Of a stretch of 64,000 nt of DNA, positions 35,218-43,669 are shown one piece after another. The DNA comes from Spongiimicrobium salis (GTDB lineage Bacteria > Bacteroidota > Bacteroidia > Flavobacteriales > Flavobacteriaceae): assembly GCF_043678055.1 (NCBI RefSeq), contig NZ_JBHEQA010000001.1, forward strand, positions 1,178,001 to 1,242,000, read 5' to 3'. The position numbers and the translations under genes are program-made. Numbering within the stretch: position 1 is the first letter of the stretch; each line of letters starts with the position of its first letter. A model generated the notes under the pieces. It was not told the DNA's origin, searched no databases, and saw nothing but the letters and a program-made list of their open reading frames with translations.

Positions 35218-35306
35218 GACGGTTTGTTTTACATAATTATAGAAACAAACCTAAAACAGTAAAGCTTAGGAATCCCCTATTTATAGGGTCTTGTGGTGAA
35301 ATAGCC

Positions 35307-36104
35307 TTAGTTTGTGGTAGAATTTAGCATCGTTTTCAAGCTTGGGGCATAAGTTTTGGATACTGGGACGAAAATATTATGATTCAACTGTATCATCGTT
35401 TTTCCCTTATCCATTTTCCATTGTACAAAATGATAAGGATTGATCAGATAAGAGCGATGCGTTCTACATAAAGTATCCAAGTCCTTTTCCACACTGGACA
35501 ATCGATTCCGAATCAATTGTTTTTTTACTTCAGCGCCAACGATATAGGAAACTTCAATATAATTATCATCTGCTTTAATACAGATAATATCGTGTAAGGC
35601 CAAGGCAAGGCCTTCATAATTTCCCTCCCCATTAATTTTCACTTTGAGGTCCTCTTGTTTTTTTTCGTAGTATTTTCCCATCCCCCAGCGGCCTATGATA
35701 ATTATGGGCAACATTACGGCAATGGCGGGAAGGTATATGGCCGATAAATAGTAATACAACGTATATGGATTAGGTTCATTGGGTACAATAATATAACGGT
35801 AAACGCCTCTTGAAAGGAGAAATCCCCCCAGAACGAATACGATAAAAAAGAGCAGTTCATCCCGGAGAAACCACTGCTCTTTTTCCTTCCGATAGAGTAT
35901 CCGTTGAAAGGGCAGCATGCACAAATAGGCAATTGCACCGGTTAATCCATAGAGCGGTAGGTAAATCAACTTCTCCTGATCTCCAAATTCGTCAACATCC
36001 AGCGGTTCGGTAAAATATAGGAACCCAAATATCCATAGGGCCAAGCCCAATGCCAATAGTATATGAGCCTTAAATACAGGCTGAAAAGGGAATCTTAGGT
36101 TCAA
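35307..36104 (-). CDS. membrane-bound LytTR transcriptional regulator
   Basis: 265 residues. Four predicted membrane helices in the first ~145 residues (LLALGLALWIFGFLYF, LPLYGLTGAIAYLCMLPF, LLFFIVFVLGGFLLS, YLPAIAVMLPIIIIGRWG) are followed by a cytoplasmic LytTR DNA-binding domain (DIICIKADDNYIEVSY, TLCRTHRSYLINPYHF, FVPVSKTYAPSL). There is no receiver domain, so this is a membrane one-component regulator. The start is a TTG: between the upstream in-frame TAG and the first helix there is no ATG. It lies 45 bases after a four-helix membrane protein gene, a common LytTR-partner arrangement. Confidence 0.9.
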   Translation of the reverse strand: MNLRFPFQPVFKAHILLALGLALWIFGFLYFTEPLDVDEFGDQEKLIYLPLYGLTGAIAYLCMLPFQRILYRKEKEQWFLRDELLFFIVFVLGGFLLSRGVYRYIIVPNEPNPYTLYYYLSAIYLPAIAVMLPIIIIGRWGMGKYYEKKQEDLKVKINGEGNYEGLALALHDIICIKADDNYIEVSYIVGAEVKKQLIRNRLSSVEKDLDTLCRTHRSYLINPYHFVQWKMDKGKTMIQLNHNIFVPVSKTYAPSLKTMLNSTTN

Positions 36105-36149
36105 AAGAAAGCTTTTCCTAAAAATACTAGCTCCGGCACAAAAAAACTA

Positions 36150-36584
36150 TTATCCCAACCATTCTTTTTTAACAATGCGCTTGCTATAGAAGAAAAAGAA
36201 AAGTCCCAAAGCTACCACTATGGCAGGAAATACAATTCCCATTCCCGGTTCCAGTACTTCCGCAGATTTCTGTACGACCCACCCATAGCCCATTTGCACA
36301 ATAATGGCCAAAAGGGAAATTAAAAAAAGGGGTATTTGAAGCTTTCGCCGCATCAACATACAGATCGAGGCCAGAACACCTCCAATGGTGGCGATACCAT
36401 AGACCACCGGTCCCCACGCGGGAGCACTTTCCCGAAGATTTCGATCTGCTTCGGGCATCGCAGCCAAAATTTCTTCCGTAATCAAAAAATTATCAAAAAT
36501 GAAGAAAAATACACCGATGAGATTCCATAAAAGCGCAATTATGGCAATGACCCAATATAGGGTATTTGGTTTGGAGGTATTCAT
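36150..36584 (-). CDS. four-helix membrane protein, LytTR neighbour
   Basis: 144 residues with four predicted helices (about 10-30, 59-78, 85-103, 116-135) and a short loop LITEEILAAMPEADRNLRES. Homologues in flavobacteria tend to be annotated loosely as sugar transporters, without evidence. It lies directly upstream of the LytTR regulator with a 45-base gap, so it is either a partner that modulates the regulator or simply co-transcribed. Function unknown. Confidence 0.75.
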   Translation of the reverse strand: MNTSKPNTLYWVIAIIALLWNLIGVFFFIFDNFLITEEILAAMPEADRNLRESAPAWGPVVYGIATIGGVLASICMLMRRKLQIPLFLISLLAIIVQMGYGWVVQKSAEVLEPGMGIVFPAIVVALGLFFFFYSKRIVKKEWLG

Positions 36585-36722
36585 AACGGTCTTGTTTTTA
36601 GGTTACTAAGCCTATAAGGTACAATTTTTTCCTTAAAAAATTATTTACAATACCTCCTCCTTTCACTAGGTAATTGGGCACAATTCTTGATTTCTAAAAT
36701 GGAATAAGGCCATAACTTGATC

Positions 36723-37430
36723 ATGAAAAAAAATCTAGTCTATAACGCCATGCTCCTTCTTTTAGGACTGTACGTTCACCAAAATGTTTTTTCGCAATCT
36801 GTTGATCGGTTTATTGATCATACCATAAAAGTGGACACTTTAAATGTTCCCATGGATGCTAAACAATCTTATTTTCCCAAGGAATTGATCAAACCGGAAG
36901 TGAAAGACGGTACTCAAAAAAAGGATTCACTTGTTATTTTTGATTTCAATCATCGCTTCGAATTGCCTGTCAACTGGTATTCCAAAACCTTATTTGAGAT
37001 GAAAGAACCGCTTTTGTTCAATCGTAAAACAATCAAGGAAATATATAGATTTACGTGGCTCCGTGCATTTCATGCCCCTATGAGTTTTCGGTTTGAAAAA
37101 TGGAAAGATCGGTACGTCCTATATTGGAAAGTTCTAGGTAATGCCCCTGCGTATGAGCAAAGAAAACTTGTTATCAATAGTCTAAAGGTGGTCTCCAAAA
37201 AAGAATGGCAAACCTTTATTGCCTTAGTCGAAAAATCAAAATTTTGGAATATGGAATTGGGTAGCACACTATCTGGGAACGATGGGGCTGAATGGATCAT
37301 GGAAGGCAATGATACCAAAAATTATCGCGTAGTGAGGGAATGGTCGCCCAGTAAAGGAGGTTTTTATGACGCCTGCAATTATCTTATTAGCTTGAGCGGT
37401 ATGAAAATCAGGAAAGGGGAAAAATATTAA
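36723..37430 (+). CDS. secreted hypothetical protein
   Basis: 235 residues from the ATG at 36723 (an in-frame TTG lies two codons upstream). A signal peptide (LVYNAMLLLLGLYVHQNVFS) is followed by a mature part with strands and helices, including FTWLRAFHAPMSFRFEKW, KKEWQTFIALVEKSKFWNM and NDGAEWIMEGNDTKNYRVV. No family recognised. Divergent from the four-helix membrane gene and convergent with the metal permease, so it is monocistronic. Confidence 0.75.
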   Translation: MKKNLVYNAMLLLLGLYVHQNVFSQSVDRFIDHTIKVDTLNVPMDAKQSYFPKELIKPEVKDGTQKKDSLVIFDFNHRFELPVNWYSKTLFEMKEPLLFNRKTIKEIYRFTWLRAFHAPMSFRFEKWKDRYVLYWKVLGNAPAYEQRKLVINSLKVVSKKEWQTFIALVEKSKFWNMELGSTLSGNDGAEWIMEGNDTKNYRVVREWSPSKGGFYDACNYLISLSGMKIRKGEKY

Positions 37431-37447
37431 GTTTTAAATGAGATGAA

Positions 37448-38608
37448 TCATCCTCTAAACAGGAAGAAGCGATCTTTCATCTCTTCAATGGCCGCACTTT
37501 TATTGGTAATGATATAATTGATGGCTTCTGCCGTAAAACTTTTCCCCTTTTCGGTCAAAGAAATGATATCTTTTTCAATAACGATCATATTGTTTTTCAT
37601 AGCTAGGTCCAGCACCGATCTTGCCCGCACTTTTTGCCAATTGATATGCTCATTGAGGTGATTGACATGCCGTTCCGATTTTTCCTCATGATTTTGTAAA
37701 TGCAGCAAGAAGGTCAACAGATGTACTTCTATTTGCTGTCTGCGTTGACGGTACAACACAGAAATCAGTCCTCTACTCGGCGCAAAAAGGTAAATCAATA
37801 AAAAGAGGACCCCAAGAATTGTAGTCATCGATCCAGCAATAGAGGCATCTAACCAATGGGCCACCCAATAGCCTACCAAAGCTCCTATTACACCGAACAA
37901 TGTAGACAACCACAGCATTTTCTTCAAATCCGTAGTCAATAAATACGCCATAGCCGGAGGTGCGATCATTAAAGCGACCACCAAAATAGCCCCTACTGCA
38001 TCAAAAGCTCCAACGGTCGTAATAGAGGCTACACTCATTAAACCATAATGCATTACTACTGGGGAAAAGCCTAAAGTAGCCGCTAGGCCCTTATCAAAAG
38101 TGCTTAGTTTTAATTCTTTAAAAAACGTAAGCAATAGTGCTATAGTACTTAAAAGAATGCTCCCAATGACCCAAAGGGATTTTGGACCAATATCCACTCC
38201 GCCTACTTCCAGGCGATCAAAGGGTGCAAAAGCCAATTCTCCCAAGAGTACGGCATCCACATCCAAATGTACATCATTGGCATTTTTGGCGATTAAGATG
38301 ACACCAATGCTAAATAAGGCCGGAAAGACGAGTCCAATGGCCGTATCTTCTTTCACCAATCCCGTTTTTTGAATGAATTCTACCAAAAAAACGGTAATCA
38401 AACCTGTCACAGCTGCTAAAAGGATCAACCAAGGAGAATTTAGATCTTCTGTTAAAAAGAATCCAACAACAATGCCGGGAAGAATAGAGTGACTGATGGC
38501 ATCACTGATCATGGCCATTTTCCGAAGTACCAGGAAGGTTCCTGGAATGGCACAAGCAATGGCAACAATGCAGGCGATCAATTGAATTTCTATCTGTGCG
38601 CTACTCAT
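37448..38608 (-). CDS. metal ABC transporter permease with C-terminal winged-helix-like tail
   Basis: 386 residues from the ATG at 38608, which overlaps the previous stop (ATGAGTAG) and indicates translational coupling. The first ~285 residues form the ABC-3 zinc/manganese/iron permease with GTFLVLRKMAMISDAISHSI and about eight helices. The last ~100 residues are soluble and look like a winged-helix/DtxR-related domain (HINWQKVRARSVLDLAMKNN, IISLTEKGKSFTAEAINYI). Last gene of the mntR-lipoprotein-ATPase-permease-permease operon. The tail may sense metal or bind a partner; this is inference. Confidence 0.9.
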   Translation of the reverse strand: MSSAQIEIQLIACIVAIACAIPGTFLVLRKMAMISDAISHSILPGIVVGFFLTEDLNSPWLILLAAVTGLITVFLVEFIQKTGLVKEDTAIGLVFPALFSIGVILIAKNANDVHLDVDAVLLGELAFAPFDRLEVGGVDIGPKSLWVIGSILLSTIALLLTFFKELKLSTFDKGLAATLGFSPVVMHYGLMSVASITTVGAFDAVGAILVVALMIAPPAMAYLLTTDLKKMLWLSTLFGVIGALVGYWVAHWLDASIAGSMTTILGVLFLLIYLFAPSRGLISVLYRQRRQQIEVHLLTFLLHLQNHEEKSERHVNHLNEHINWQKVRARSVLDLAMKNNMIVIEKDIISLTEKGKSFTAEAINYIITNKSAAIEEMKDRFFLFRG

Positions 38609-39728
38609 TACTTTCCTCCTGTTGGTTGTACAAATTGGCTGCCTTGTCATAACCTGCTTGGGTCATGGACCACATGGCTCCATTTACGATAATATATTCC
38701 CTACTCTCCAATCGCTTTAAAGATCTTTTGGTATAGCCTTGAAAATTGTTCAGGATCTTCACCGCATGGGGATGTGAGATATCTTCATGGTTTTTGGCAA
38801 TCTCATGCATGAAGGCCAAAGTTTTAAAAAGTTGTAAGTCATTCCTGTTTTTCCAATAGCGAATTTCACGAAAAAGCAAGCCTCTTCCCGGGGAAAAAAC
38901 AAAAGAAAAAATTACAAAAACCGCTGCTATCAAAACAATAACAGGGCCGGTGGACAAATTGTTGGAGCTGGCACTTATGGCCGTTCCCAGGACTCCCGAA
39001 AAGGCGCCGAATATGGCGGCTAAAAAAATCATGATGCCCAGGCTATTGGTCCATTGTCTTGCGGCGGCGGCGGGAGCCAATAACATGGCACTCATTAAAA
39101 CCACACCTACGGTCTGTAGTCCTATCACAATAGCCAAAACAATAAAGGAGGTAATTAAAATATCCAAAAATCGCGTATTGAATCCCAGGGATTTTGTATA
39201 ATCCACATCGAACAGTAACAATTTTAACTCTTTCCAAAACGTCAGTACGACCAGCAAACTGATTCCGGTTACCATACACATGAGCCATACATCACTTTCC
39301 ACAAGTGTAGCAGCCTGCCCAAAAAGATATTTGTCGAGCCCTGCCTGATTGGCGTCTGGCATTTTTTGAATGAAGGTCAATAAGAGCATTCCAAAACCAA
39401 AGAATAGCGATAAAATCAATCCTAAGGCCGTATCCGATTTTAAATGGGTCTTTTTTACAATACCCCTGATCCAAAAGGTACCGATCAAACCACTGATCAG
39501 CGCCCCGATCAAAAGGGTATTACTGTTCTTTGCTCCGGTAATGAGAAAAGTAATGGCAATTCCTGGCAAAGCCGCATGTGAAATTGCATCGCCCAAGAGA
39601 CTTTGTTTTCTAAGTACGGCAAAACTCCCCAGCATACCACAAACAGCCCCTAAAACTGCCGTCCCCAAAGTAATGGTCCTCAAGGTATAATCTGTAAAAA
39701 GAAGCTCTATGTATTCTGTTATGGTCAT
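38601..39728 (-). CDS. metal ABC transporter permease with C-terminal winged-helix-like tail
   Basis: 375 residues. ABC-3 family permease (LGSFAVLRKQSLLGDAISHA, GVVLMSAMLLAPAAAARQW) with about eight helices to residue ~290, then a soluble tail of ~85 residues with winged-helix character: KTLAFMHEIAKNHEDISHPH, GYTKRSLKRLESREYIIVNG, WSMTQAGYDKAANL. Both permeases of this operon carry such a tail, so they probably form a heterodimer with paired cytoplasmic extensions. It lies 162 bases after the ATPase gene; the next permease starts inside its last codons. Confidence 0.9.
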   Translation of the reverse strand: MTITEYIELLFTDYTLRTITLGTAVLGAVCGMLGSFAVLRKQSLLGDAISHAALPGIAITFLITGAKNSNTLLIGALISGLIGTFWIRGIVKKTHLKSDTALGLILSLFFGFGMLLLTFIQKMPDANQAGLDKYLFGQAATLVESDVWLMCMVTGISLLVVLTFWKELKLLLFDVDYTKSLGFNTRFLDILITSFIVLAIVIGLQTVGVVLMSAMLLAPAAAARQWTNSLGIMIFLAAIFGAFSGVLGTAISASSNNLSTGPVIVLIAAVFVIFSFVFSPGRGLLFREIRYWKNRNDLQLFKTLAFMHEIAKNHEDISHPHAVKILNNFQGYTKRSLKRLESREYIIVNGAMWSMTQAGYDKAANLYNQQEESNE

Positions 39729-39890
39729 TCCTAATCGTTCCTTGTTCGTCTTTGGTCTTTAGTTTTCAGCTATTTTTGAAGCCCTGATCTTCCAGCGAAA
39801 TACATTGTTGTTTTTTTTTATCCCTTCAATTCTTCAAAATTGAACTTCACTTTTTCCATGCTACTTGCTAAAAACCAAACGCTGATATCC

Positions 39891-40628
39891 TCATTTATTC
39901 ACTGCAACCTTATAATTAATGCCATAGGTCTTGGTCAGGTTATCATCATTAAAAATATCCTTTACCGGACCTGTGGCAATTTTCTTCACGTTTAAAAACG
40001 TGACCCAATCAAAATACTCAGGCACCGTCTGTAAATCGTGGTGTACTACGATAACCGTTTTTCCCGCTTTCCGTAATTCTTTAAGAATGTTGATAATGGC
40101 CTTTTCAGTGGTAGCATCCACGCCTTGAAAGGGTTCGTCCATGAGATAAATACTGGCATTCTGCACCAATGCCCGAGCCAGAAATATTCGTTGTTGTTGT
40201 CCTCCACTCAATTGACTGATCTGTCTAGATTTAAATTCCAGCATCCCTACTTTTTCCAAGGCTTCCAAAGCAGCTTTCTTTTGTTTTTGCCCCGGACGTT
40301 TGATCCACCCCAAACTCCCGTAAGTGCCCATCATGACCACATCTAAAGCCGTAGTGGGAAAATCCCAATCTACACTCCCTTTTTGGGGCACATAAGCCAC
40401 ATGCCCGAGTTGCTCTTTATAGGGTTTTCCAAAAATCTTTACGCTCCCCGCTATAGGCTTGATAATATCTAGAATAGATTTGATCAAAGTAGATTTCCCA
40501 GCTCCATTGGGACCAACAATTGCCATAAGAATACTTTCCGGAACGGCCAGATCAATATCCCACAGTACCGGTTTATAGTTATACGCTACGGTGAGATCAT
40601 CTATACTGATAGCAATATTTTTATCCAT
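39891..40628 (-). CDS. metal ABC transporter ATP-binding protein
   Basis: 245 residues. Walker A GPNGAGKSTL, Q-loop YVPQKGSVDWDFP, signature LSGGQQQR, Walker B IYLMDEPF and H-loop VVHHDLQ are all present. The GSVDWDFP region is typical of Zn/Mn/Fe importers of the ZnuC/MntB/SitB group. It starts 6 bases after the stop of the substrate-binding lipoprotein and belongs to the five-gene metal operon. Cargo is best guessed as Mn2+ or Zn2+; sequence does not decide. Confidence 0.94.
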   Translation of the reverse strand: MDKNIAISIDDLTVAYNYKPVLWDIDLAVPESILMAIVGPNGAGKSTLIKSILDIIKPIAGSVKIFGKPYKEQLGHVAYVPQKGSVDWDFPTTALDVVMMGTYGSLGWIKRPGQKQKKAALEALEKVGMLEFKSRQISQLSGGQQQRIFLARALVQNASIYLMDEPFQGVDATTEKAIINILKELRKAGKTVIVVHHDLQTVPEYFDWVTFLNVKKIATGPVKDIFNDDNLTKTYGINYKVAVNK

Positions 40629-40634
40629 AATCCC

Positions 40635-41564
40635 TTATTTCAGTGCATTTACAATAGTCCTCACATTATATCGGAACATGCCCGTATATGTTCCTTCCGC
40701 AGTTCCTTGCGTACCCAAGGCGTCCGAAAATAAGGTCCCCCCTATAGCTACTTCATGCCCCTTGGATTGTACGGATGCCTGTAGCGCCTCAATGGTTCTT
40801 TTAGGAACCGAGCTTTCCACAAAAATGGCTTTAACATCTTTTTCTATAATAAATTTTGCCAATTCCTGAACATCCTGCACTCCAGCTTCCGTTGCCGTAG
40901 AAAGCCCTTGAAGGCCAACAACTTCAAATCCAAAGGCTTCCCCAAAATAATTAAAGGCATCATGAGCGGTCACCAAAATTCGTTTTTCAGCAGGTAATGT
41001 TTCAATAACGGCTTTTATTTCATCTTCCAATGCATTTAAAGATTCAAGATATTTTTTACTATTGCTTTCAAACAAAGCTGCATTTTTAGGGTCGGCTTCT
41101 TTTAATTGTGTGGTAGCATATTGTGTCATTTCTTTCCAAAAGTCAATATTGAACCATACGTGCGGGTCGTAATTGGAGGCAAAATATTCCGACCCTATCA
41201 ATTTCCCTTCATCTATCGTACTTGCTACCGCCACGGTTTTGGCATTTCTACTTTCCATTTTTTCAAATACCTCAACCAACTTCCCTTCTAGATGGAGTCC
41301 GCTATAGAACACCATATCCGCATTGAACAATTTGCTCACGTCTCCTTCACTGGCCTTATATAAATGTGGATCCACGCCGCTCCCCATAAGTCCTTGTACA
41401 CGAATGGCATCTCCGCCTATATTCTGTACCATATCAGTGAGCATCGTCGTTGTAGTCACTACATTTAATGTGGCATTTGCATCCTTTTTAGCATCTGTCT
41501 TACAACCGATCAGCACTATTGCCATTAGGGCAGGGATATAATTTTTCATGTATTTCAAATTCAT
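40635..41564 (-). CDS. metal ABC transporter substrate-binding lipoprotein
   Basis: 309 residues of the cluster A-I family (ZnuA/PsaA/MntA). The signal ends in LIGCKTDAKK, a lipobox with the lipidated cysteine. Metal-ligand positions are visible: GVDPHLYKAS, YDPHVWFNIDFW, LVTAHDAFNYF, and a late acidic site in GGTLFSDALGTQGTAEGTY. The long His-rich loop of true ZnuA is absent, which leans towards Mn2+ or Fe2+. Second gene of the operon, 62 bases after the repressor gene and 6 before the ATPase. Confidence 0.93.
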   Translation of the reverse strand: MNLKYMKNYIPALMAIVLIGCKTDAKKDANATLNVVTTTTMLTDMVQNIGGDAIRVQGLMGSGVDPHLYKASEGDVSKLFNADMVFYSGLHLEGKLVEVFEKMESRNAKTVAVASTIDEGKLIGSEYFASNYDPHVWFNIDFWKEMTQYATTQLKEADPKNAALFESNSKKYLESLNALEDEIKAVIETLPAEKRILVTAHDAFNYFGEAFGFEVVGLQGLSTATEAGVQDVQELAKFIIEKDVKAIFVESSVPKRTIEALQASVQSKGHEVAIGGTLFSDALGTQGTAEGTYTGMFRYNVRTIVNALK

Positions 41565-41626
41565 GCTATCTTTTAATAATCACTTTATAAATAATAATTC
41601 CTGTACACATCCCATTTGGTTTTGAC

Positions 41627-42289
41627 TTACTCGTCCTCCAATATTTTCAAATAGAGGTTGGACGCTATTTGATCGGATATATAGATTTCCCGGTTTTCAA
41701 TAGCTATGGTCAAAGAGCCATCAAATTCTTCTTTTTCCAATACGGTAATGCGATCGCCCAAGGCTATTTTATGCTTATCCAAAAATTTCAAAAAAGGAGC
41801 CGAGGAATCTTTAACCCCAACACAAACTCCCTGTTTATGCAGCGGCACTGCACTTAAGATCATTTTTATGGTTTCTTTAAATTCCCCGTGTTTGGAGGGG
41901 ATCGGATCTCCGTGGGGATCTACTTTGGGAAAGTTCAAATGCTTGTCCAATTTGTCCACCAATTTCTCACTCTTAATATGCTCCAATTGCTCGGCCACCT
42001 CATGCACCTCATCCCATGAAAAATCTAACTTCTCTACCAAAAAAACCTCCCATAAACGATGTTTTCGAATAATGGCGAGCGCATGGCTCCGTCCCAACTC
42101 CGTTAGGGTCACTCCTTGATATTTTTTATAATGCACCAAGGATTTCTCCGATAACTTTTTTATCATATCTGTGACCGACGAAGGTTTTGTCGCCATCTGT
42201 TCTGCAATGGCATTGGTAGCCACAGCTTTGTTCTGGTATTTTCCTAGATGGTATATGGCCTTGATATAATCTTCCTCTGAATGTGTCAC
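41627..42289 (-). CDS. mntR: DtxR/MntR-family metal-dependent repressor
   Basis: 220 residues from a GTG at 42289 (VTHSEEDYIKAIYHLGKY); a longer frame would run through the promoter region and adds a non-homologous hydrophobic stretch. The N-terminal winged helix has TKPSSVTDMIKKLSEKSLVH. The dimer/metal domain has RKHRLWEVFLVEKL, WDEVHEVAEQLEHI and DPHGDPIP, and a C-terminal FeoA/SH3 domain of about 70 residues ends the protein. It leads the metal-uptake operon and probably represses it when metal is replete. A 13-bp inverted repeat lies in the gap towards crtY. Confidence 0.93.
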   Translation of the reverse strand: MTHSEEDYIKAIYHLGKYQNKAVATNAIAEQMATKPSSVTDMIKKLSEKSLVHYKKYQGVTLTELGRSHALAIIRKHRLWEVFLVEKLDFSWDEVHEVAEQLEHIKSEKLVDKLDKHLNFPKVDPHGDPIPSKHGEFKETIKMILSAVPLHKQGVCVGVKDSSAPFLKFLDKHKIALGDRITVLEKEEFDGSLTIAIENREIYISDQIASNLYLKILEDE

Positions 42290-42306
42290 ACTAATTATTT
42301 GAACTG

Positions 42307-42314
42307 CAAAAATA
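42307..42314 (-). promoter_or_regulatory. -7 promoter box of the metal repressor operon
   Basis: On the minus strand TATTTTTG matches TAnnTTTG. An upstream ATTTTG (42330-42335) lies 15 bases away as -33 element. The implied leader to the GTG at 42289 is only about a dozen bases, which supports the GTG start. Confidence 0.55.
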
Positions 42315-42322
42315 CAAATTTT

Positions 42323-42379
42323 CAAGGAACAAAATAATATTTTAGCCAAGCCTAAAAAATAAAACAATTTTGTTCCTTG
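42323..42379. promoter_or_regulatory. 13-bp inverted repeat between divergent mntR and crtY
   Basis: CAAGGAACAAAAT (42323-42335) and ATTTTGTTCCTTG (42367-42379) are perfect inverted arms 31 bases apart. Each arm carries the -33 element of one divergent promoter, so the site could be an operator of the DtxR/MntR-type repressor acting on both genes. The centre also holds the palindromic AAAATAATATTTT. Confidence 0.6.
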
Positions 42380-42397
42380 TATTATTCATTATATTTG
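42368..42397 (+). promoter_or_regulatory. probable crtY promoter
   Basis: TTTTG at 42368-42372 as -33 element, 17-base spacer, and TATATTTG at 42390-42397 matching the Bacteroidota TAnnTTTG box. The -33 element lies in the right arm of the inverted repeat. Confidence 0.6.
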
Positions 42398-42462
42398 CTG
42401 GAATACTGATTTCCTGGCCCTCCCCAAAGCTATGATATCGCCCCTAATACTGGCAGTCTAAC

Positions 42463-43626
42463 ATGATTACGTACGATTATATTATTATTGGTGCCGGGGC
42501 TGCTGGATTGCTACTTGCCGATGCCCTGGGAAAAGATTCCTTCTTTAAAGAAACCTCTATTTTACTTTTAGATAAAGACCGAAAACGCACCAATGACCGT
42601 ACTTGGTGTTTTTGGGAAAAGGGAGAAGGGGATTTTGACGAAATCTTGTATCGGCAGTGGGACAATATCCATTTCGCGGGGGAAAAGAGCAACATGAATC
42701 TTTCTATTGCACCCTACGGCTATAAAATGATCAGGGGCATAGATTTTTACGATGAATATTCCAAAAGAGTTCGGTCTCACCCAAACGTTTCGTATTTACA
42801 GGAGACCGTGCTGAACACCAAAGAGGTTTTAGGAGGTGTGGAAGTTCAGACTTCCAATACCCTATTTGTTGCAAAACGTGTTTTTAATAGCATTTTTGAT
42901 TACAAACAACTCTTAAAACAACAGCAATATCCGGTGCTGCAACAGCATTTTATAGGGTGGCGCCTAAAAACAGGGCAGGAAATCTTTGATGACACTACGG
43001 CCACTTTTATGGATTTTTCCATTCCGCAAGACGGAAATACGCGCTTCATGTATGTGCTTCCTTTTTCTAAAACCGAAGCCATTGTGGAGTACACGCTTTT
43101 TTCTGAAGCGCTTTTAAGTACCGCAGAATATGAGGATGCTATTAAAGCCTACCTCCATGATAAGTTCCAATGTTCGGATTACGAGATTTTGGAAAAAGAG
43201 CAAGGCAGTATTCCTATGACTTGTTATGATTTTAGCACGCACAACACAGAACACACCTTCCATATTGGTACGGCTGGCGGATGGTCCAAACCCAGCACGG
43301 GCTATACCTTTATGAATACTTCTAAGAAAGTAAAGGCAATGGTACAACAACTCAAGGACGGGAAGCCTCTGAAATCATTGGTTAAAAGAAATCGTTTTTG
43401 GTATTATGACCTCTTATTATTGGATATTCTTCATCGCGATAATATCCAGGGAGGCGCAATTTTTGAAGCCTTGTTCAAAAATAGGACTCCACAACAGATT
43501 TTTCAATTTCTGGATGAAGAGACCCCACTTTCAAAGGACTTATGGGTTATTCTTGGAGCTCCCAAAATACCCTTCATAAAAGCGTTGTATAGACGATTGA
43601 TTTCCGCTAACTTTGAAAGGAAATAA
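42463..43626 (+). CDS. crtY: lycopene beta-cyclase
   Basis: 387-residue FAD/NADPH-binding enzyme that closes both ends of lycopene to beta-carotene. N-terminal dinucleotide motif YIIIGAGAAGLLLADAL; then RTNDRTWCFWEKGEGDFDE, typical of CrtY; IGWRLKT and DFSIPQDGNTRFMYVLP; IGTAGGWSKPSTGYTF; and a C-terminal QFLDEETPLSKDLWVILG near the catalytic acid region. In flavobacteria it leads to zeaxanthin and related carotenoids, and beta-carotene is also the retinal precursor for proteorhodopsin. It stands apart from crtB/crtI, which are not in this window, and diverges from mntR. Confidence 0.93.
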   Translation: MITYDYIIIGAGAAGLLLADALGKDSFFKETSILLLDKDRKRTNDRTWCFWEKGEGDFDEILYRQWDNIHFAGEKSNMNLSIAPYGYKMIRGIDFYDEYSKRVRSHPNVSYLQETVLNTKEVLGGVEVQTSNTLFVAKRVFNSIFDYKQLLKQQQYPVLQQHFIGWRLKTGQEIFDDTTATFMDFSIPQDGNTRFMYVLPFSKTEAIVEYTLFSEALLSTAEYEDAIKAYLHDKFQCSDYEILEKEQGSIPMTCYDFSTHNTEHTFHIGTAGGWSKPSTGYTFMNTSKKVKAMVQQLKDGKPLKSLVKRNRFWYYDLLLLDILHRDNIQGGAIFEALFKNRTPQQIFQFLDEETPLSKDLWVILGAPKIPFIKALYRRLISANFERK

Positions 43627-43669
43627 TAGCATTGGATCACCCATTTTTTTATCAAGAAATTTTAACACT

